This document shows positions 8,134-16,919 of a DNA stretch of 64,000 bases, piece by piece. The translations under genes were made by a program, and so were the position numbers. How positions within the stretch are numbered: position 1 is the stretch's first letter; each line of letters begins with the position of its first letter. The notes beneath the pieces are model-generated. The model saw only the letters and a program-made list of their open reading frames with translations. It searched no databases and was not told the origin of the DNA. The stretch is from Vibrio lentus. Lineage in GTDB: Bacteria > Pseudomonadota > Gammaproteobacteria > Enterobacterales > Vibrionaceae. The stretch lies in the NCBI RefSeq assembly GCF_030409755.1, contig NZ_JAUFQE010000002.1, positions 1,984,001 through 2,048,000 on the forward strand. The letters run 5' to 3'.

Positions 8134-8853
8134 CTATTTTTTTGTGATGTAGTAGTACTCGACGTTAAGGTTAATGATGTTCTCGTACTTGAGTATAAGT
8201 CTATCGCCTTTAATCTCGTAAAATCGATTATCTGAGGTTTCGTCAACCTTCACTGGCGTCTTATCTTCTTTGATGTGACGACGAGTAGCTTCAGAGATAA
8301 CCAAACGATCAAGCTGACCATCTTTGGTTAAGTAGAAATCTTGCAACATCCCATAGTAGAGATACGTACCTTCACTGGTATCTTGGGTTGCGGATATCTT
8401 AATGAACTGAGCATCTTTTTCTCGACTCAAAAAGCCTTTCAACTCGTAATACCAAGGCGTGTCAAATGCGAACTTTGAATCTTTGTAGGGGTTATATTTA
8501 AAGACTTGGGATTGCATCAATTTACCAGCTCCATGCGATACATAGAACAGGACAATGAAGTAGAGGCCAACAATCCCAATGTCAGGGGTTAACTGCGACA
8601 ATTCATCACTTGTGAGCTTGGTACCTGATAGTATTTTCAAGCAAAGAGTGAAATCGATTGGGTTGATGAGGCTATGTACGAAACCTGCGTAGACGAACTG
8701 AATAACAAATGCGCACACAATGGCGGTCGCAGATGACGCTTCAAAGGGTTTCTTCTCTAGTGTGTTGTTTTCTCGACGCTCATAAGCATTGAGATAGATG
8801 TAGCCCGGCAGAATGAGAAGTAGAATGAAGAAAGCCGGCAATGCGATGTTCAT
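8134..8853 (-). CDS. DUF6338-like membrane protein
   Basis: This encodes 239 residues. The N-terminal third has hydrophobic segments at about 3-22, 42-63 and 92-108; the C-terminal 110 residues are soluble and beta-rich (KGFLSREKDAQF, YYGMLQDFYL, DRLVISEA). This layout, with LILPGYIYL at the amino end, resembles DUF6338 family proteins, whose function is unknown. The family call is tentative. The start codon overlaps the stop of the upstream 62-residue gene (TAATG), so the two are coupled. Confidence 0.6.
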   Translation of the reverse strand: MNIALPAFFILLLILPGYIYLNAYERRENNTLEKKPFEASSATAIVCAFVIQFVYAGFVHSLINPIDFTLCLKILSGTKLTSDELSQLTPDIGIVGLYFIVLFYVSHGAGKLMQSQVFKYNPYKDSKFAFDTPWYYELKGFLSREKDAQFIKISATQDTSEGTYLYYGMLQDFYLTKDGQLDRLVISEATRRHIKEDKTPVKVDETSDNRFYEIKGDRLILKYENIINLNVEYYYITKK

Positions 8854-9041
8854 TATACCGGCTCTGCGTGTTGACGATTATCGGATGTCTTTGGGTTGGT
8901 TCTGGAAATGATGTATGTCGTTCCGTCTGATAATGTGATTTCCTGATTGTCCAGTTGGCTTGCAATTACCTTTCGCAATTCCTCTCGCCCTTTGGTGTCT
9001 CGCCTGATATGACTTGCGAGCTGGCCCATTAACGCTTTCAT
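8853..9041 (-). CDS. 62-residue protein coupled to the DUF6338-like gene
   Basis: A near-perfect AAGGAGGTGA Shine-Dalgarno lies just upstream of the ATG at 9041, so this small frame is very likely translated. The product is soluble, charged and contains ITLSDGTTYIIS in its second half. No family is recognised. Its TAA overlaps the ATG of the membrane protein gene, pointing to a two-gene operon. Confidence 0.75.
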   Translation of the reverse strand: MKALMGQLASHIRRDTKGREELRKVIASQLDNQEITLSDGTTYIISRTNPKTSDNRQHAEPV

Positions 9042-9320
9042 AAGTCACCTCCTTTTCTTCAATATTAGAGTGGACTAAGGTTTGGGTCAACCTTCAGCTT
9101 CAATACCTTATCAAAATTACGTAGCAATGAAACTGGTCTGCACTTGCAAAACTGGACACTAGCTAACGGCTAAGTGACTTTCCCATACGTAAAGTTATCC
9201 GAATTTTACTAATTTAAGTGTAAGCGTCTACGAACCGACTCATTGACTTTCTAATATCTACGCAGATACCGCCAACTAAGGCGGTATCTGTCATTCTGAG
9301 CGGTATTTTGTAGGGGCGGA

Positions 9321-10904
9321 CTATTCCGTCTTTGGCATGTTCCAAGGTAGAAGATGACCATGGTCATCCTCACTCTTCAGTTTCGGGATTTCTCGTAGCA
9401 CGTATTCGAGGTACTCATACGGCTCACAGCCGTTAGCCTTCGCGGTTTCGATAAGACTGTACAACACTGCACTGGCGCGGGCTCCATTATGAGTCTTTGA
9501 GAACAACCAGTTGTTCCGTCCTACCGTGAACGGACGTACTGAACGTTCCGCTCGGTTATTATCCATGCTTAACCCGCCATCATCGATAACTCTTACTAGC
9601 TTCGACCATTGATTGAGACTGTAGCTAATCGCCTCACCCAATTTACTTTTAGGGGGCACCTGAGTGACCGATTTATCTAACCACGCCTTGAACTCATTGA
9701 GCAGAGACTGAGTCTTTGATTGGCGGATAAAATATCGCTCTTCCCTCGTCTTATCTTTGAGGGCTTGTTCAACACGATAGAGCTTTTGGAACCAACTGAC
9801 TGCCCACTGGATTTTACCCCCTTTTCCTTGCTTTCCTTTTGGTTGGCTCTGCTCTGACTCTATGAACTTACGTCTTGCATGAGCCCAGCAACCCACCAAC
9901 TTCGCGTCTGTCTTTTCATACGCTTTATACCCATCAACATGAAGGTATCCAGTGTAGTTTGACAGGTACGATTCAGGGCAGTGGTGCCCCCGACTCCCTT
10001 CCTGGTTGTCGAACAAGACGATACCGGGAGATTGCGCATTACCGCCCCGGTCTGGACCACACCCATACAACCAGATGTAACTTTTCTTTCTTTCGTCATC
10101 GAGCACGGTCAACGTGGTCTCGTCCGCGAACAGAACATCTTGTGCAAGGAGGGTTTCTTTCAGTAAGACGATTAACGGCTCTACCTTATCAGCGCAACGC
10201 AGTATCCATTGACTCATCGTTTTTCTGCTGAGCGCTAGCCCATATTGTCTGAACAGCGATTCTTGACGATAGAGAGGCAGGGCATAGTGGTATTTGTTCG
10301 TGATAATTTGCGCAAGCAAAGAGGGCGTCGCGATGCTTTTCGGGATAATCGATGCTGGCGGTGGAGCCATTGCAACAACGCTCTTCTCTCCTAACGCATC
10401 ACATTGACGACAGACGTATTTGGGTCTTTCAGTGACTTCAACGTACAACTTCGCCGGGATATACACCAGTTTTTCACTGGTGCTTTGCCCCATCCTGCAG
10501 AGTATCGACTGACAACACGAGCAGGTTTTTTCTGATTCTGGTATGTCCACCACGACTCGCTCTCGTGGCAGGTCTTCGGGAAGCTTTGGGCGACCACGAC
10601 GTTTTGTCTCGGATGAGGTGTTTTCCGCTTCCGAGGCGTCATCATTCGTATTATCGGGCGCTCCCTCTTCACCTGTCGTATCGGCATGAGTCTCCGCCTC
10701 ATTGAACTCTAAGTCCTGAGGAGGCAGGGTTTCACTACTGCTACCAAAGCGTTTACGCCGCGCTAGGTTGAGTTTTTCAACCAGAGATTGGATGGTTATT
10801 TCGCTCTCGTTTAGAGATTGGCGAAGTGTGAGTACCGTAGATTCAAGCTCAGTCACTTTTGAACGTAAGAGCGCTAGCTCATCTGGATTATTTTTATATG
10901 GCAT
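9321..10904 (-). CDS. tnpC: IS66 transposase TnpC, copy A
   Basis: This encodes 527 residues, full length for the family. It has an N-terminal leucine-zipper-like coiled coil (residues 8-50), a zinc-finger region (CSCCQ near 133 and CRQCD near 165), and a DDE catalytic domain with FADETTL (near 257), LHVDGYKAY and SMDNNRAERSVRPF. A C-terminal extension follows NWLFS. It is identical to copy B at the protein level and should be the active transposase of the element. It is preceded by a 55-bp spacer after tnpB. Confidence 0.95.
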   Translation of the reverse strand: MPYKNNPDELALLRSKVTELESTVLTLRQSLNESEITIQSLVEKLNLARRKRFGSSSETLPPQDLEFNEAETHADTTGEEGAPDNTNDDASEAENTSSETKRRGRPKLPEDLPRERVVVDIPESEKTCSCCQSILCRMGQSTSEKLVYIPAKLYVEVTERPKYVCRQCDALGEKSVVAMAPPPASIIPKSIATPSLLAQIITNKYHYALPLYRQESLFRQYGLALSRKTMSQWILRCADKVEPLIVLLKETLLAQDVLFADETTLTVLDDERKKSYIWLYGCGPDRGGNAQSPGIVLFDNQEGSRGHHCPESYLSNYTGYLHVDGYKAYEKTDAKLVGCWAHARRKFIESEQSQPKGKQGKGGKIQWAVSWFQKLYRVEQALKDKTREERYFIRQSKTQSLLNEFKAWLDKSVTQVPPKSKLGEAISYSLNQWSKLVRVIDDGGLSMDNNRAERSVRPFTVGRNNWLFSKTHNGARASAVLYSLIETAKANGCEPYEYLEYVLREIPKLKSEDDHGHLLPWNMPKTE

Positions 10905-10959
10905 ATAAGGAAGATCGCAGAGATCCGCGAAAGTTCCTTATCCGCTATTATTTTTTAAT

Positions 10960-11316
10960 TTAATTAAGACTTTGGTAATTCAATGTTTGATGGGGTTTCA
11001 TTTTTTCAATATCGAGCCCATCAAGCAACCAATACCACTGCTCTTCCGTTAATGAGAGGGTTTTCCCTGGCATTTTTCTTGGCCAAGCGAACTTGTCTTT
11101 TTCGAGTCGCTTTTGCCAGAGGCAAAAGCCATTACGCTGCCAGTAGAGAACTTTGAGCTTATCCCGCGTGCGATTACAGAAGACGAATAGCGCTTCGGAG
11201 AAGGGATTAAGGTTCATATTCTGTTCAACAATAAAGCTCAAGCCGTTAATGCCCTTTCTAAAATCGACGGGCGCCTTGTGGAGATAGATAACAGAGATAT
11301 CAGGGAACATTTTCAT
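10960..11316 (-). CDS. tnpB: IS66 accessory protein TnpB, copy A
   Basis: This encodes 118 residues of the IS66 Orf2 family (VDFRKGINGL, PFSEALFVFCNR, VLYWQRNGFCLW, WPRK). The start is the ATG at 11316, which overlaps the tnpA stop as ATGA, not the upstream in-frame codon at 11352. It is required with TnpA and TnpC for transposition in studied IS66 elements. Confidence 0.95.
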   Translation of the reverse strand: MKMFPDISVIYLHKAPVDFRKGINGLSFIVEQNMNLNPFSEALFVFCNRTRDKLKVLYWQRNGFCLWQKRLEKDKFAWPRKMPGKTLSLTEEQWYWLLDGLDIEKMKPHQTLNYQSLN

Positions 11317-11678
11317 ACAACAGCAAGCTCCTTCAATAGAAGACCGAGCCACTGAGGTGCTACATCACGAGGTACATGAAGAGAGAACGCCCCCGCTTCA
11401 AGGCGTAATTCCGTAGGTAACGTAGAGGGAGGCAGTTGCTCGGTTTTGGTGTTTAGCATGGCTGTTTTTTCAACAACAACGAATTCAGAAAGTGAATCTT
11501 CTCGTTTTTTAGGCAGGTTGACTAAGTGGTGTAGTTTGCGACGGTTGTTATCAAATGTTTTTGGATGAAGATTGTGCTCTAAACAAAACTGAGCGGCAGA
11601 CTGCTCACTATTGTAATACTTCTGAACAAGGCGTAGCCATTCTTGCTGAGATCTATGCTGAGATCTATGCTGAGACAT
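11313..11678 (-). CDS. tnpA: IS66 accessory protein TnpA, copy A
   Basis: 121-residue IS66 TnpA-type DNA-binding protein with an N-terminal helix-turn-helix region (WLRLVQKYYNSEQSAAQFCLEHNL). Compared with copy B it carries four extra residues from a duplicated HRSQ unit at the amino end, produced by a 12-bp tandem duplication. Confidence 0.92.
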   Translation of the reverse strand: MSQHRSQHRSQQEWLRLVQKYYNSEQSAAQFCLEHNLHPKTFDNNRRKLHHLVNLPKKREDSLSEFVVVEKTAMLNTKTEQLPPSTLPTELRLEAGAFSLHVPRDVAPQWLGLLLKELAVV

Positions 11679-11755
11679 TTTCGAGTACCTTTAACGATAA
11701 AAGTTAAAGGTTACGACGTTTATTAAAAGGATTGAATGAGTCGATTTAAAGACGC

Positions 11756-11962
11756 TTACCTATTAACACCAACCCTCAACCATTCAAAGCTGACATTGTA
11801 GTATTCAGCTAAGCGTTTGAGCTTGTCATCTCTAGGTATACTTAGGTCTTTTTCCCATTCCCCGATAGTTGTCCCTGTCACTTTTGCAATACGAGCAACA
11901 TCTTCTTTTGTCTGCCTAAATTTAATCCTCAAATCTTCTAATCGTTGACACAGCGTTTGCAT
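11756..11962 (-). CDS. XRE-family helix-turn-helix regulator, 3' end cut by IS66
   Basis: The product has about 68 residues from the ATG at 11962 (a TTG at 11977 is also open). It carries a helix-turn-helix of the Cro/cI type (EDVARIAKVTGTTIGEWEKD, then LSIPRDDKLKRLAEYYNVSFEWL). The last codon and the TAA stop lie inside the terminal GTAAGCG of IS66 copy A, so the original carboxy end was replaced by the insertion. The family often continues into a dimerisation or peptidase domain after this point, so the protein may be truncated. Confidence 0.7.
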   Translation of the reverse strand: MQTLCQRLEDLRIKFRQTKEDVARIAKVTGTTIGEWEKDLSIPRDDKLKRLAEYYNVSFEWLRVGVNR

Positions 11963-12103
11963 TTCACGTAACCCCAAAAGAAGAAAAACATCTAAATTCT
12001 AGACTCATGCTTCATACAATAAAAATGAGATACAACCCTTAAAAAGGAAAGTACAACTTAAAGGTTGATCGTAAGCGCTCCATGAACCCATGGTGCGATG
12101 TTG

Positions 12104-13289
12104 TTAATGTTTGAAGTTCCAAGGTAGGATCGCATCGATATCAGGCTCAGCTTTCGCTAGCTCTTTCATGCATTTGACCATGTAGTCGTAGAGGATAAGG
12201 CCGTTGGCTTTCGCAGTCTCGACGATGCTGTAAAGCATCGCGCTCGCGTCAGCGCCATTTGCAGTGGTCGAGAACAACCAGTTCTTCCTGCCAATGACCA
12301 GCGGTTTAATTGCGCGTTCAGCTCGATTATTATCGATAGATAAATGACCGTCATCGATATAGCGGATAAGTTTCGGCCATTGGCCGAGCGTGTATTTTAT
12401 CGCCTTGCCCAGCGGGCTAGACGCTAGCACTTGTTGAGTCGTCATCCACTCGTACAGCTCATCCAGTATCGGCTTGGCATGCTGTTGACGTTCTGCTTTT
12501 CGTGTTTCGACAGTCGCACCTTTTGAGCGGCGTTTCATCCGCCTGAACCTCCACTTGTTGGAGTAGATGCTCTTTCAAGGCCGCATACAGCGGTGTGAAC
12601 TTCTCACTGACTTGGATAACCCACCTTGCCATAGTAGTTCGCGATAGCTCAATACCCGACTGAGTGAACAGCGACTCTTGGCGGTAAAGTGGCATTGCGT
12701 ATTGATATTTACCAAGGATGATATTGGCCAGCAAGCTTTCTGTCGCGAAGCTTTTAGGGATGATGCTCTGGAGCGCTGGCTTTTGAACGATGTGGCTTTT
12801 GTCTTCAGTTTGCTCGCACTGACGACAAGCATACTTAGGACGAACATATTCCAGCACTTTGAGCACGGCTGGTGAGAACTCAAGTTTCTCACTGCGGTCT
12901 TCACCGATTTTATGCAGACTATGTTGGCAGCATGCACACTGTTTTTCATGGTCGTCTAAATCGAGTTCGATAACCTCACGAGGCAAAGTCTTTGGAAGTG
13001 GCTTGCGTTTACCACGCTTCTTCGTTGTGGTCGTCGTCGTTACCTCAACCTCTTCTTCCTTAGCGGCTTCACATTCCACTTCGTTGAAGAGGTCACCTTG
13101 AGATTCATCGTAAGGCTTTAACGCCTCCGAGCGTTTTGCGAACTGGCGGTCGAAAGCAAGTTTGAGTTGCTCAAGCAGAGATTGACGCTCTTGTTTCCAT
13201 TGGTTTTCTGACGCTATCAGCGCTTTCACCATCGCTTGTAGCTCGGCAATATCTTGGCTTTCTGGGTTGATATCTGGCGTCTTTTTCAT
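12104..13289 (-). pseudogene. tnpC: IS66 tnpC with internal deletion
   Basis: The first part (from 13289) runs to QADETPLK, the first catalytic Asp region, then the frame jumps. The second part resumes at KGATVETRKAERQQ and ends NNRAERAIKP...LPWNFKH. Comparison with the copy at 17328 shows that about 120 codons between these points, including the second catalytic Asp, are missing. It is inactive. Confidence 0.88.
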
Positions 13290-13348
13290 GGCATTTATTA
13301 TACTAAAATCATGCCATTTACGCTTGGTAGATAAGGCTTCACTATCGA

Positions 13349-13702
13349 TTAAGTCATTGTAAAATCGTTTATTTTAACGGGTTTATGGCCGATAATCGTG
13401 AAGCCAGAAAGCAGTCTATCAAGCTCGAATTGAGTCAGGGTAAACACTTCATTTTGCTCTTTTGTAGGCCATTTATACTTGGCTTTTTCAAGGCGTTTAT
13501 ACCAAAGCGCAAAGCCAGCTTTATCCCAGTACAGCACTTTGATTTTGTCGCGCTGTTTATTGGTGAACAGGAACAGTGCGCCGCTTCCCAAGAGGAAGTC
13601 GGTGTCACTTTCGATAATCGCAGCAAGACCATTGATCGACTTTCTAAAGTCGACACTCTCACGATACAGATAAATCTCTGGAGCGCTAAGCAGGCGTTTC
13701 AT
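13349..13702 (-). CDS. tnpB: IS66 TnpB of decayed element
   Basis: 117 residues, full length and open (SVDFRKSINGLAAIIES, SGALFLFTNKQRDKIK, VLYWDKAGFALWYKRLEKAKYKWP). The start overlaps the end of tnpA. The reading frame is intact although its partner genes are broken. Confidence 0.88.
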   Translation of the reverse strand: MKRLLSAPEIYLYRESVDFRKSINGLAAIIESDTDFLLGSGALFLFTNKQRDKIKVLYWDKAGFALWYKRLEKAKYKWPTKEQNEVFTLTQFELDRLLSGFTIIGHKPVKINDFTMT

Positions 13703-14009
13703 GATAGCGCACCGATGAATTCTGCTAGATAAGTGGCTGGCGTGCCTTGTGGAATTCTCAGCTCAATATCATTGACAAGCAGAGTCATGTTAGCCGTTCC
13801 CACTGTAGCTTGATACTTGGTTGTCTTTTCGATGACTTCAGCTTTAACGAAGCCTTGCGAAACCTCAAGGTTGTTGAGTTGCTGGCGCTTGGCATAAACG
13901 TCGAAGGGTTGCTCTCCTTGAGTTTGCAAAAAGCGAGCGTTGACAATGAACTCGATTCAGACTGCTCGATGAGCGTTTGCCATTCTTGATTAGTGTGTCG
14001 TTTTCCCAT
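13699..14009 (-). pseudogene. tnpA: IS66 tnpA with a one-base frameshift
   Basis: The amino half (MGKRHTNQEW..., to NPSTF) and the carboxy half (YAKRQQLNNLEV... to EFIGALS) lie in different frames. Adding one T in the TTT run at the junction would restore NPSTFYAKRQQ. The same missing T is present in the copy at 16609, so the lesion predates the split of the two copies. Confidence 0.8.
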
Positions 14010-14092
14010 TTCAAATCTCCTCATGGTCGGAGACTTGATCTTATTCTTCGCGCTAGGCGATTAGAATGCGGGTTTTATGGAGCGCTTACAGT

Positions 14093-14252
14093 GCAGTTTA
14101 CACTACACTTGTTAATAAAAGTGGCTAAATTTAGAACTGAAGAGGCAGCTTAGGCTACACCTTTTATGGAGACATAAACGAGTAACGCAGAATTAAATAC
14201 AGTTTGGGCTACACCTAATTTACCAATACAAGTAGCAGTAATAGGTACACCC
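14093..14252 (+). repeat. array of four 18-bp repeats (plus a fifth inverted at 15425)
   Basis: Four copies of a motif close to GCAGTTTGGGCTACACCT occur at 14093-14109, 14145-14162, 14199-14216 and 14235-14252. The start-to-start spacings are 52, 54 and 36 bp. A fifth copy in inverse orientation is at 15425-15442, on the other side of the IS5 element. Such spaced direct repeats are typical of protein-binding arrays (transposase or integrase arm sites, iterons, operators). Which of these applies is not known. Confidence 0.6.
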
Positions 14253-14338
14253 AAAATAAAATGCAGTCAGTATCTAATTGATCTCAGGGAGAGCTTTATT
14301 TCTCTTGGTGATCTTTTAGGCCCATTCACCATGCCATG

Positions 14339-15392
14339 GGCTTTGTTGCGTAATTATATTTAAAGATAGAGCTACCCCGTTTCGGGTATTTCTTAGTCAA
14401 TACGACAAGCTTCAGGCATCCCTAACCCAGTGAGCTTGTTCAACGCTTTTATCATCGCGTAAGTCTCACCCACCTGCGCATTGTAATTTCTTAAGCTCAA
14501 TCGTCCTCCTAGTAACGGTTTAACTCGATACATCGCGGTTTCTGAGAGTGAACGTCTGTGGTATCCATACCGCTCTTTCCAATACTTATTTGAGCCGTAT
14601 AACTTCTGGCAACCCACTGCGAGATTTCGAGGATGACCGCGCTCCCAGAAGGCTGCCCCTTCTCTTGGGGGAATAAGCGCAACGGCTCGCTTAATCTTAA
14701 TAGCAGCGTGACACGCTCTCGTGTCGTAAGCGCCATCACCAGACACCTCAAGGATACTTCGGCGTGTTTGTTTCAGTAAGTTCGGGAGGACCTCTCCATC
14801 TGTAACCGTCGATAAACTTAGCTCGGCTGCAATGATCTCGTGAGTGCTTGTATCGACTGCAATATGCAGCTTTCGCCAAACTCTCCGCTTGCCATCTGCC
14901 CCGTGTTTTTTGACTTTCCATTCACCTTCGCCATAAACCTTAAGGCCAGTCGCATCAATGGCTAAGTGCTGTATCGCTCCTCTCGTTTTAGTCTTAAATG
15001 AGACCTCAACTTGCTTGGCTCTACGACTGATGCAGGTGTAATGTGGACAACTCAATGGAACATGGGCAAGTCTAAATACCGAGTCGATAAATCCTTGCAG
15101 CGCTCTCAGTGGCATAGAAAAAACTCGTTTTACCATGAGCGCTGTCGTGATAGCTAAGTCACTGAATCGACGTGGCCTCCCGCGCTTATTCTGTTTGCTT
15201 TGCGCCCACCCGCTTATCGCCTCTTCATTAATCCAAAAGGTCAGAGAGCCTCGATTAATGAGTGATTGGTTGTATTGCTTCCAGTTGGTTGTTTTGTAAA
15301 GAGGTTTAGGCATGAGGCTACGAGAGATAGTGGATGTAACTGATCAGATCGTAGGCTCTGGATTTAGTTCCATTGAATTACGCAACAAAGCC
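14339..15392 (-). mobile_element. IS5-family (IS903 group) element, intact
   Basis: 1054 bp between perfect-looking ends GGCTTTGTTGCGTAAT (14339) and its inverted form (to 15392). These ends resemble those of IS903. It contains one full transposase gene. No flanking 9-bp target duplication is seen, suggesting later rearrangement. Confidence 0.9.
14393..15313 (-). CDS. IS5-family transposase (IS903 group)
   Basis: 306 residues with the IS4/IS5 DDE fold: a first Asp in LAIDATGLKVYGEGEW, a second in EVSGDGAYDTRACH, and the YREK-like segment ERYGYHRRSLSETAMYRVK holding the Glu. The start MPKPLYKTTNWKQYN is typical of the group. It appears intact, and a gutted homologue lies at 18705-19312. Confidence 0.92.
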   Translation of the reverse strand: MPKPLYKTTNWKQYNQSLINRGSLTFWINEEAISGWAQSKQNKRGRPRRFSDLAITTALMVKRVFSMPLRALQGFIDSVFRLAHVPLSCPHYTCISRRAKQVEVSFKTKTRGAIQHLAIDATGLKVYGEGEWKVKKHGADGKRRVWRKLHIAVDTSTHEIIAAELSLSTVTDGEVLPNLLKQTRRSILEVSGDGAYDTRACHAAIKIKRAVALIPPREGAAFWERGHPRNLAVGCQKLYGSNKYWKERYGYHRRSLSETAMYRVKPLLGGRLSLRNYNAQVGETYAMIKALNKLTGLGMPEACRID

Positions 15393-15701
15393 ACGCGCTT
15401 ACTATCAACGAATATGGGCACGTAAGGTGTAACCCATACTGCTTTTATGTTTAGCGACTTCAAAGTTTCTAATGCGGAGTTTTCTGAATGTTGGGATGGT
15501 TAATTTGTCGAAAATACTTCTGCGAAAATTCGTAAAACCAGTGGCTATAGGGGAATATTTCATGAAATGGTTGAACTTCTATATTTTGGATAGATCTTCC
15601 CTATGCGACGGCCTCACCACGGCAAGATCATTATAAATGGGAACTTTTAAGCAAGCTAGCGATCAGATCAGCTACTAATTCTCTATTGTAACGTTTTAAG
15701 C
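15393..15701. other. intergenic between IS5 and ISAs1 fragment
   Basis: It contains the inverted fifth copy of the 18-bp repeat at 15425-15442. The remainder has no gene and may include the left end of the ISAs1 element upstream of its transposase start, whose boundary I cannot place. Confidence 0.4.
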
Positions 15702-15985
15702 ATGACCGATTCTTTTCTCCAGGATTTTCAAGCCATTGAAGATCCACGTATTGACCGATGCAAGCGACATGAGCTTCTCGATATTATCCTTTTAGCCGTC
15801 AGTGCTGTCCTATCAGGAGCCGAAGGCTGGGAGCAGGTTGAAGATTTTGGCACTCATCGCCTGGATTGGCTCCGACGTTATCGTCCTTTCGAATATGGTA
15901 TTCCACGTCACGATACCATCGCTCGCATTATATGCAGTCTTAAGCCAGAAAAAATTGAGACAGCGTTTCAAAGTTGGATGGATTG
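15702..15985 (+). pseudogene. ISAs1-family transposase, N-terminal fragment
   Basis: About 95 codons of an ISAs1-type transposase starting MTDSFLQDFQAIEDPRIDRCK, with HELLDIILLAVSAVLSGAEGWEQVEDFG and PRHDTIARI. Family members have about 370 residues. The frame loses homology after QSWMDCI, where it joins IS3-type sequence on the opposite strand, so it is broken. Confidence 0.85.
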
Positions 15986-16163
15986 TATTTTTGAGCCAAT
16001 TCAGCGACCGTTTTGTCACCTTTAGCAACCGCTAATTCTACCTTAACTTTAAATTCAGGAGAGTGGTTTCTACGTTTTCTAGTCATAATCTGTTCCAATG
16101 TTTCTGGGTACTATCAAAACAGATCAATCACTTAAAGTCATGTCCGAAAATTGGGGGCCACTT
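15986..16163 (-). pseudogene. IS3-family orfA 5' fragment with its terminal repeat
   Basis: On the minus strand an ATG at 16086 begins MTRKRRNHSPEFKVKVEL and continues KGDKTVAELAQKY, the start of an IS3-group OrfA. It runs into the ISAs1 fragment after about 33 codons. Upstream, GTGGCCCCCAATTTTCGGAC near 16145-16163 looks like the IS end. Only the left tip of the element remains. Confidence 0.75.
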
Positions 16164-16174
16164 CTCCTGAAGAT

Positions 16175-16411
16175 TCAGTTATTTGACTTGGATAAGCCCT
16201 GTAGGATATTAATCATGCAACTTCCGAGTACGGTTTGTTTAACTGAAGTGTTTTTTTGATGTGTTACTACATTATTGATCTTCGATGAATAGCAACGACC
16301 TAAGCTCAAACTAGTACGACTATCTAAAGTTAATGGTGATTTTTTATGCATATCCACAAAGTAGGACAACATCAAACCTAAAGAAAACGCAATTAATAAT
16401 ATAAATTTCAA
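16175..16411 (-). CDS. small exported or membrane-anchored protein
   Basis: The 78-residue frame starts at TTG (16411), with GAGG eight bases upstream. It opens with a hydrophobic signal-anchor (KFILLIAFSLGLMLSYFV); the rest is polar with two cysteines. There is no known family. It is the only apparently host-derived gene in the middle of the IS nest, so it may be a cargo remnant. Confidence 0.45.
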   Translation of the reverse strand: MKFILLIAFSLGLMLSYFVDMHKKSPLTLDSRTSLSLGRCYSSKINNVVTHQKNTSVKQTVLGSCMINILQGLSKSNN

Positions 16412-16509
16412 AACTTTCCCTCTTCAAAAAAACGACTTTACGATAGAAATCGAAAGAGGCAATAGGCTATTTAAAAAATAGCTTGCTGAACATGCTAAAA
16501 ACATTCCTC

Positions 16510-16528
16510 GGCTTTGTTGCGTAATTCA
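16510..16528 (+). mobile_element. left tip of a gutted IS5 (IS903 group) element
   Basis: The 19 bases GGCTTTGTTGCGTAATTCA match the start of the intact IS5 copy at 14339-15392. IS66 sequence begins directly after, and the IS5 sequence resumes at 18705. Confidence 0.75.
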
Positions 16529-16608
16529 CTAAGCGCGCCATAAACCCCGCATTCTAATCACTCATCACGAACAATAAGATTAAATCTCCAACCATAAGGA
16601 GATTTGAA

Positions 16609-16919
16609 ATGGGAAAACGACGCACTAATCAAGAATAGCAAACGCTTATCGTGCAATCTGAATCGAGTTCATTGTCAACACTCGCTTCTTGCAAACTCAA
16701 GGAGAGCAACCCTTCGACGTTTATGCCAAGCGCCAGCAACTCAACAACCTTGAGGTTTCGCAAGGCTTCGTTAAAGCTGAAGTCATCGAAAAGACAACCA
16801 AGTATCAAGCTACAGTGGGAACGGCTAACATGACTCTGCTTGTCAATGATATTGAGCTGAGAATTCCACAAGGCACGCCAGCCACTTATCTAGCAGAATT
16901 CATCGGTGCGCTATCATGA
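16609..16919 (+). pseudogene. tnpA: IS66 tnpA with stop and frameshift
   Basis: MGKRRTNQE is followed by an in-frame TAG in place of the Trp codon of the other copy. Later the same one-T deletion as at 13699-14009 shifts the frame between NPSTF and YAKRQQ. It cannot encode a full TnpA. Confidence 0.8.

Larger units (their letters stand above)
9220..11759 (-). mobile_element. IS66-family element, copy A (complete)
   Basis: A 2540-bp element bounded by GTAAGCGTCT at 9220 and its inverted form at 11750-11759, carrying tnpA, tnpB and tnpC in the usual IS66 order on the minus strand. It is nearly identical to copy B at 19401-21928 in inverse orientation, with 12 extra bases from a duplicated block near the tnpA start. 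The 8-bp flanks do not match each other, so no target duplication is visible. Confidence 0.93.
12071..14089 (-). mobile_element. second IS66-type element, decayed copy 1
   Basis: It is bounded by GTAAGCGCTCCAT at 12071 and its inverted counterpart ending at 14089. It is shorter than a complete IS66 (2019 bp) because of a deletion inside tnpC, and tnpA has a frameshift. The same element occurs, differently damaged, at 16529-18704. Its sequence is only distantly related to copies A and B. Confidence 0.88.

Noticed and set aside
9860..10702. Several open frames of 60-118 codons on both strands inside the IS66 tnpC genes (also 20446-21288)
   Set aside because: They are shadows of the conserved TnpC frame, with no ribosome sites or known domains.
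9212..11767. Target-site duplication of IS66 copy A, or partner duplication exchanged with copy B
   Set aside because: The 8-mers ATTTAAGT and CTATTAAC (A) and AATAAACT and GTTGATTC (B) do not match directly or after an assumed inversion.
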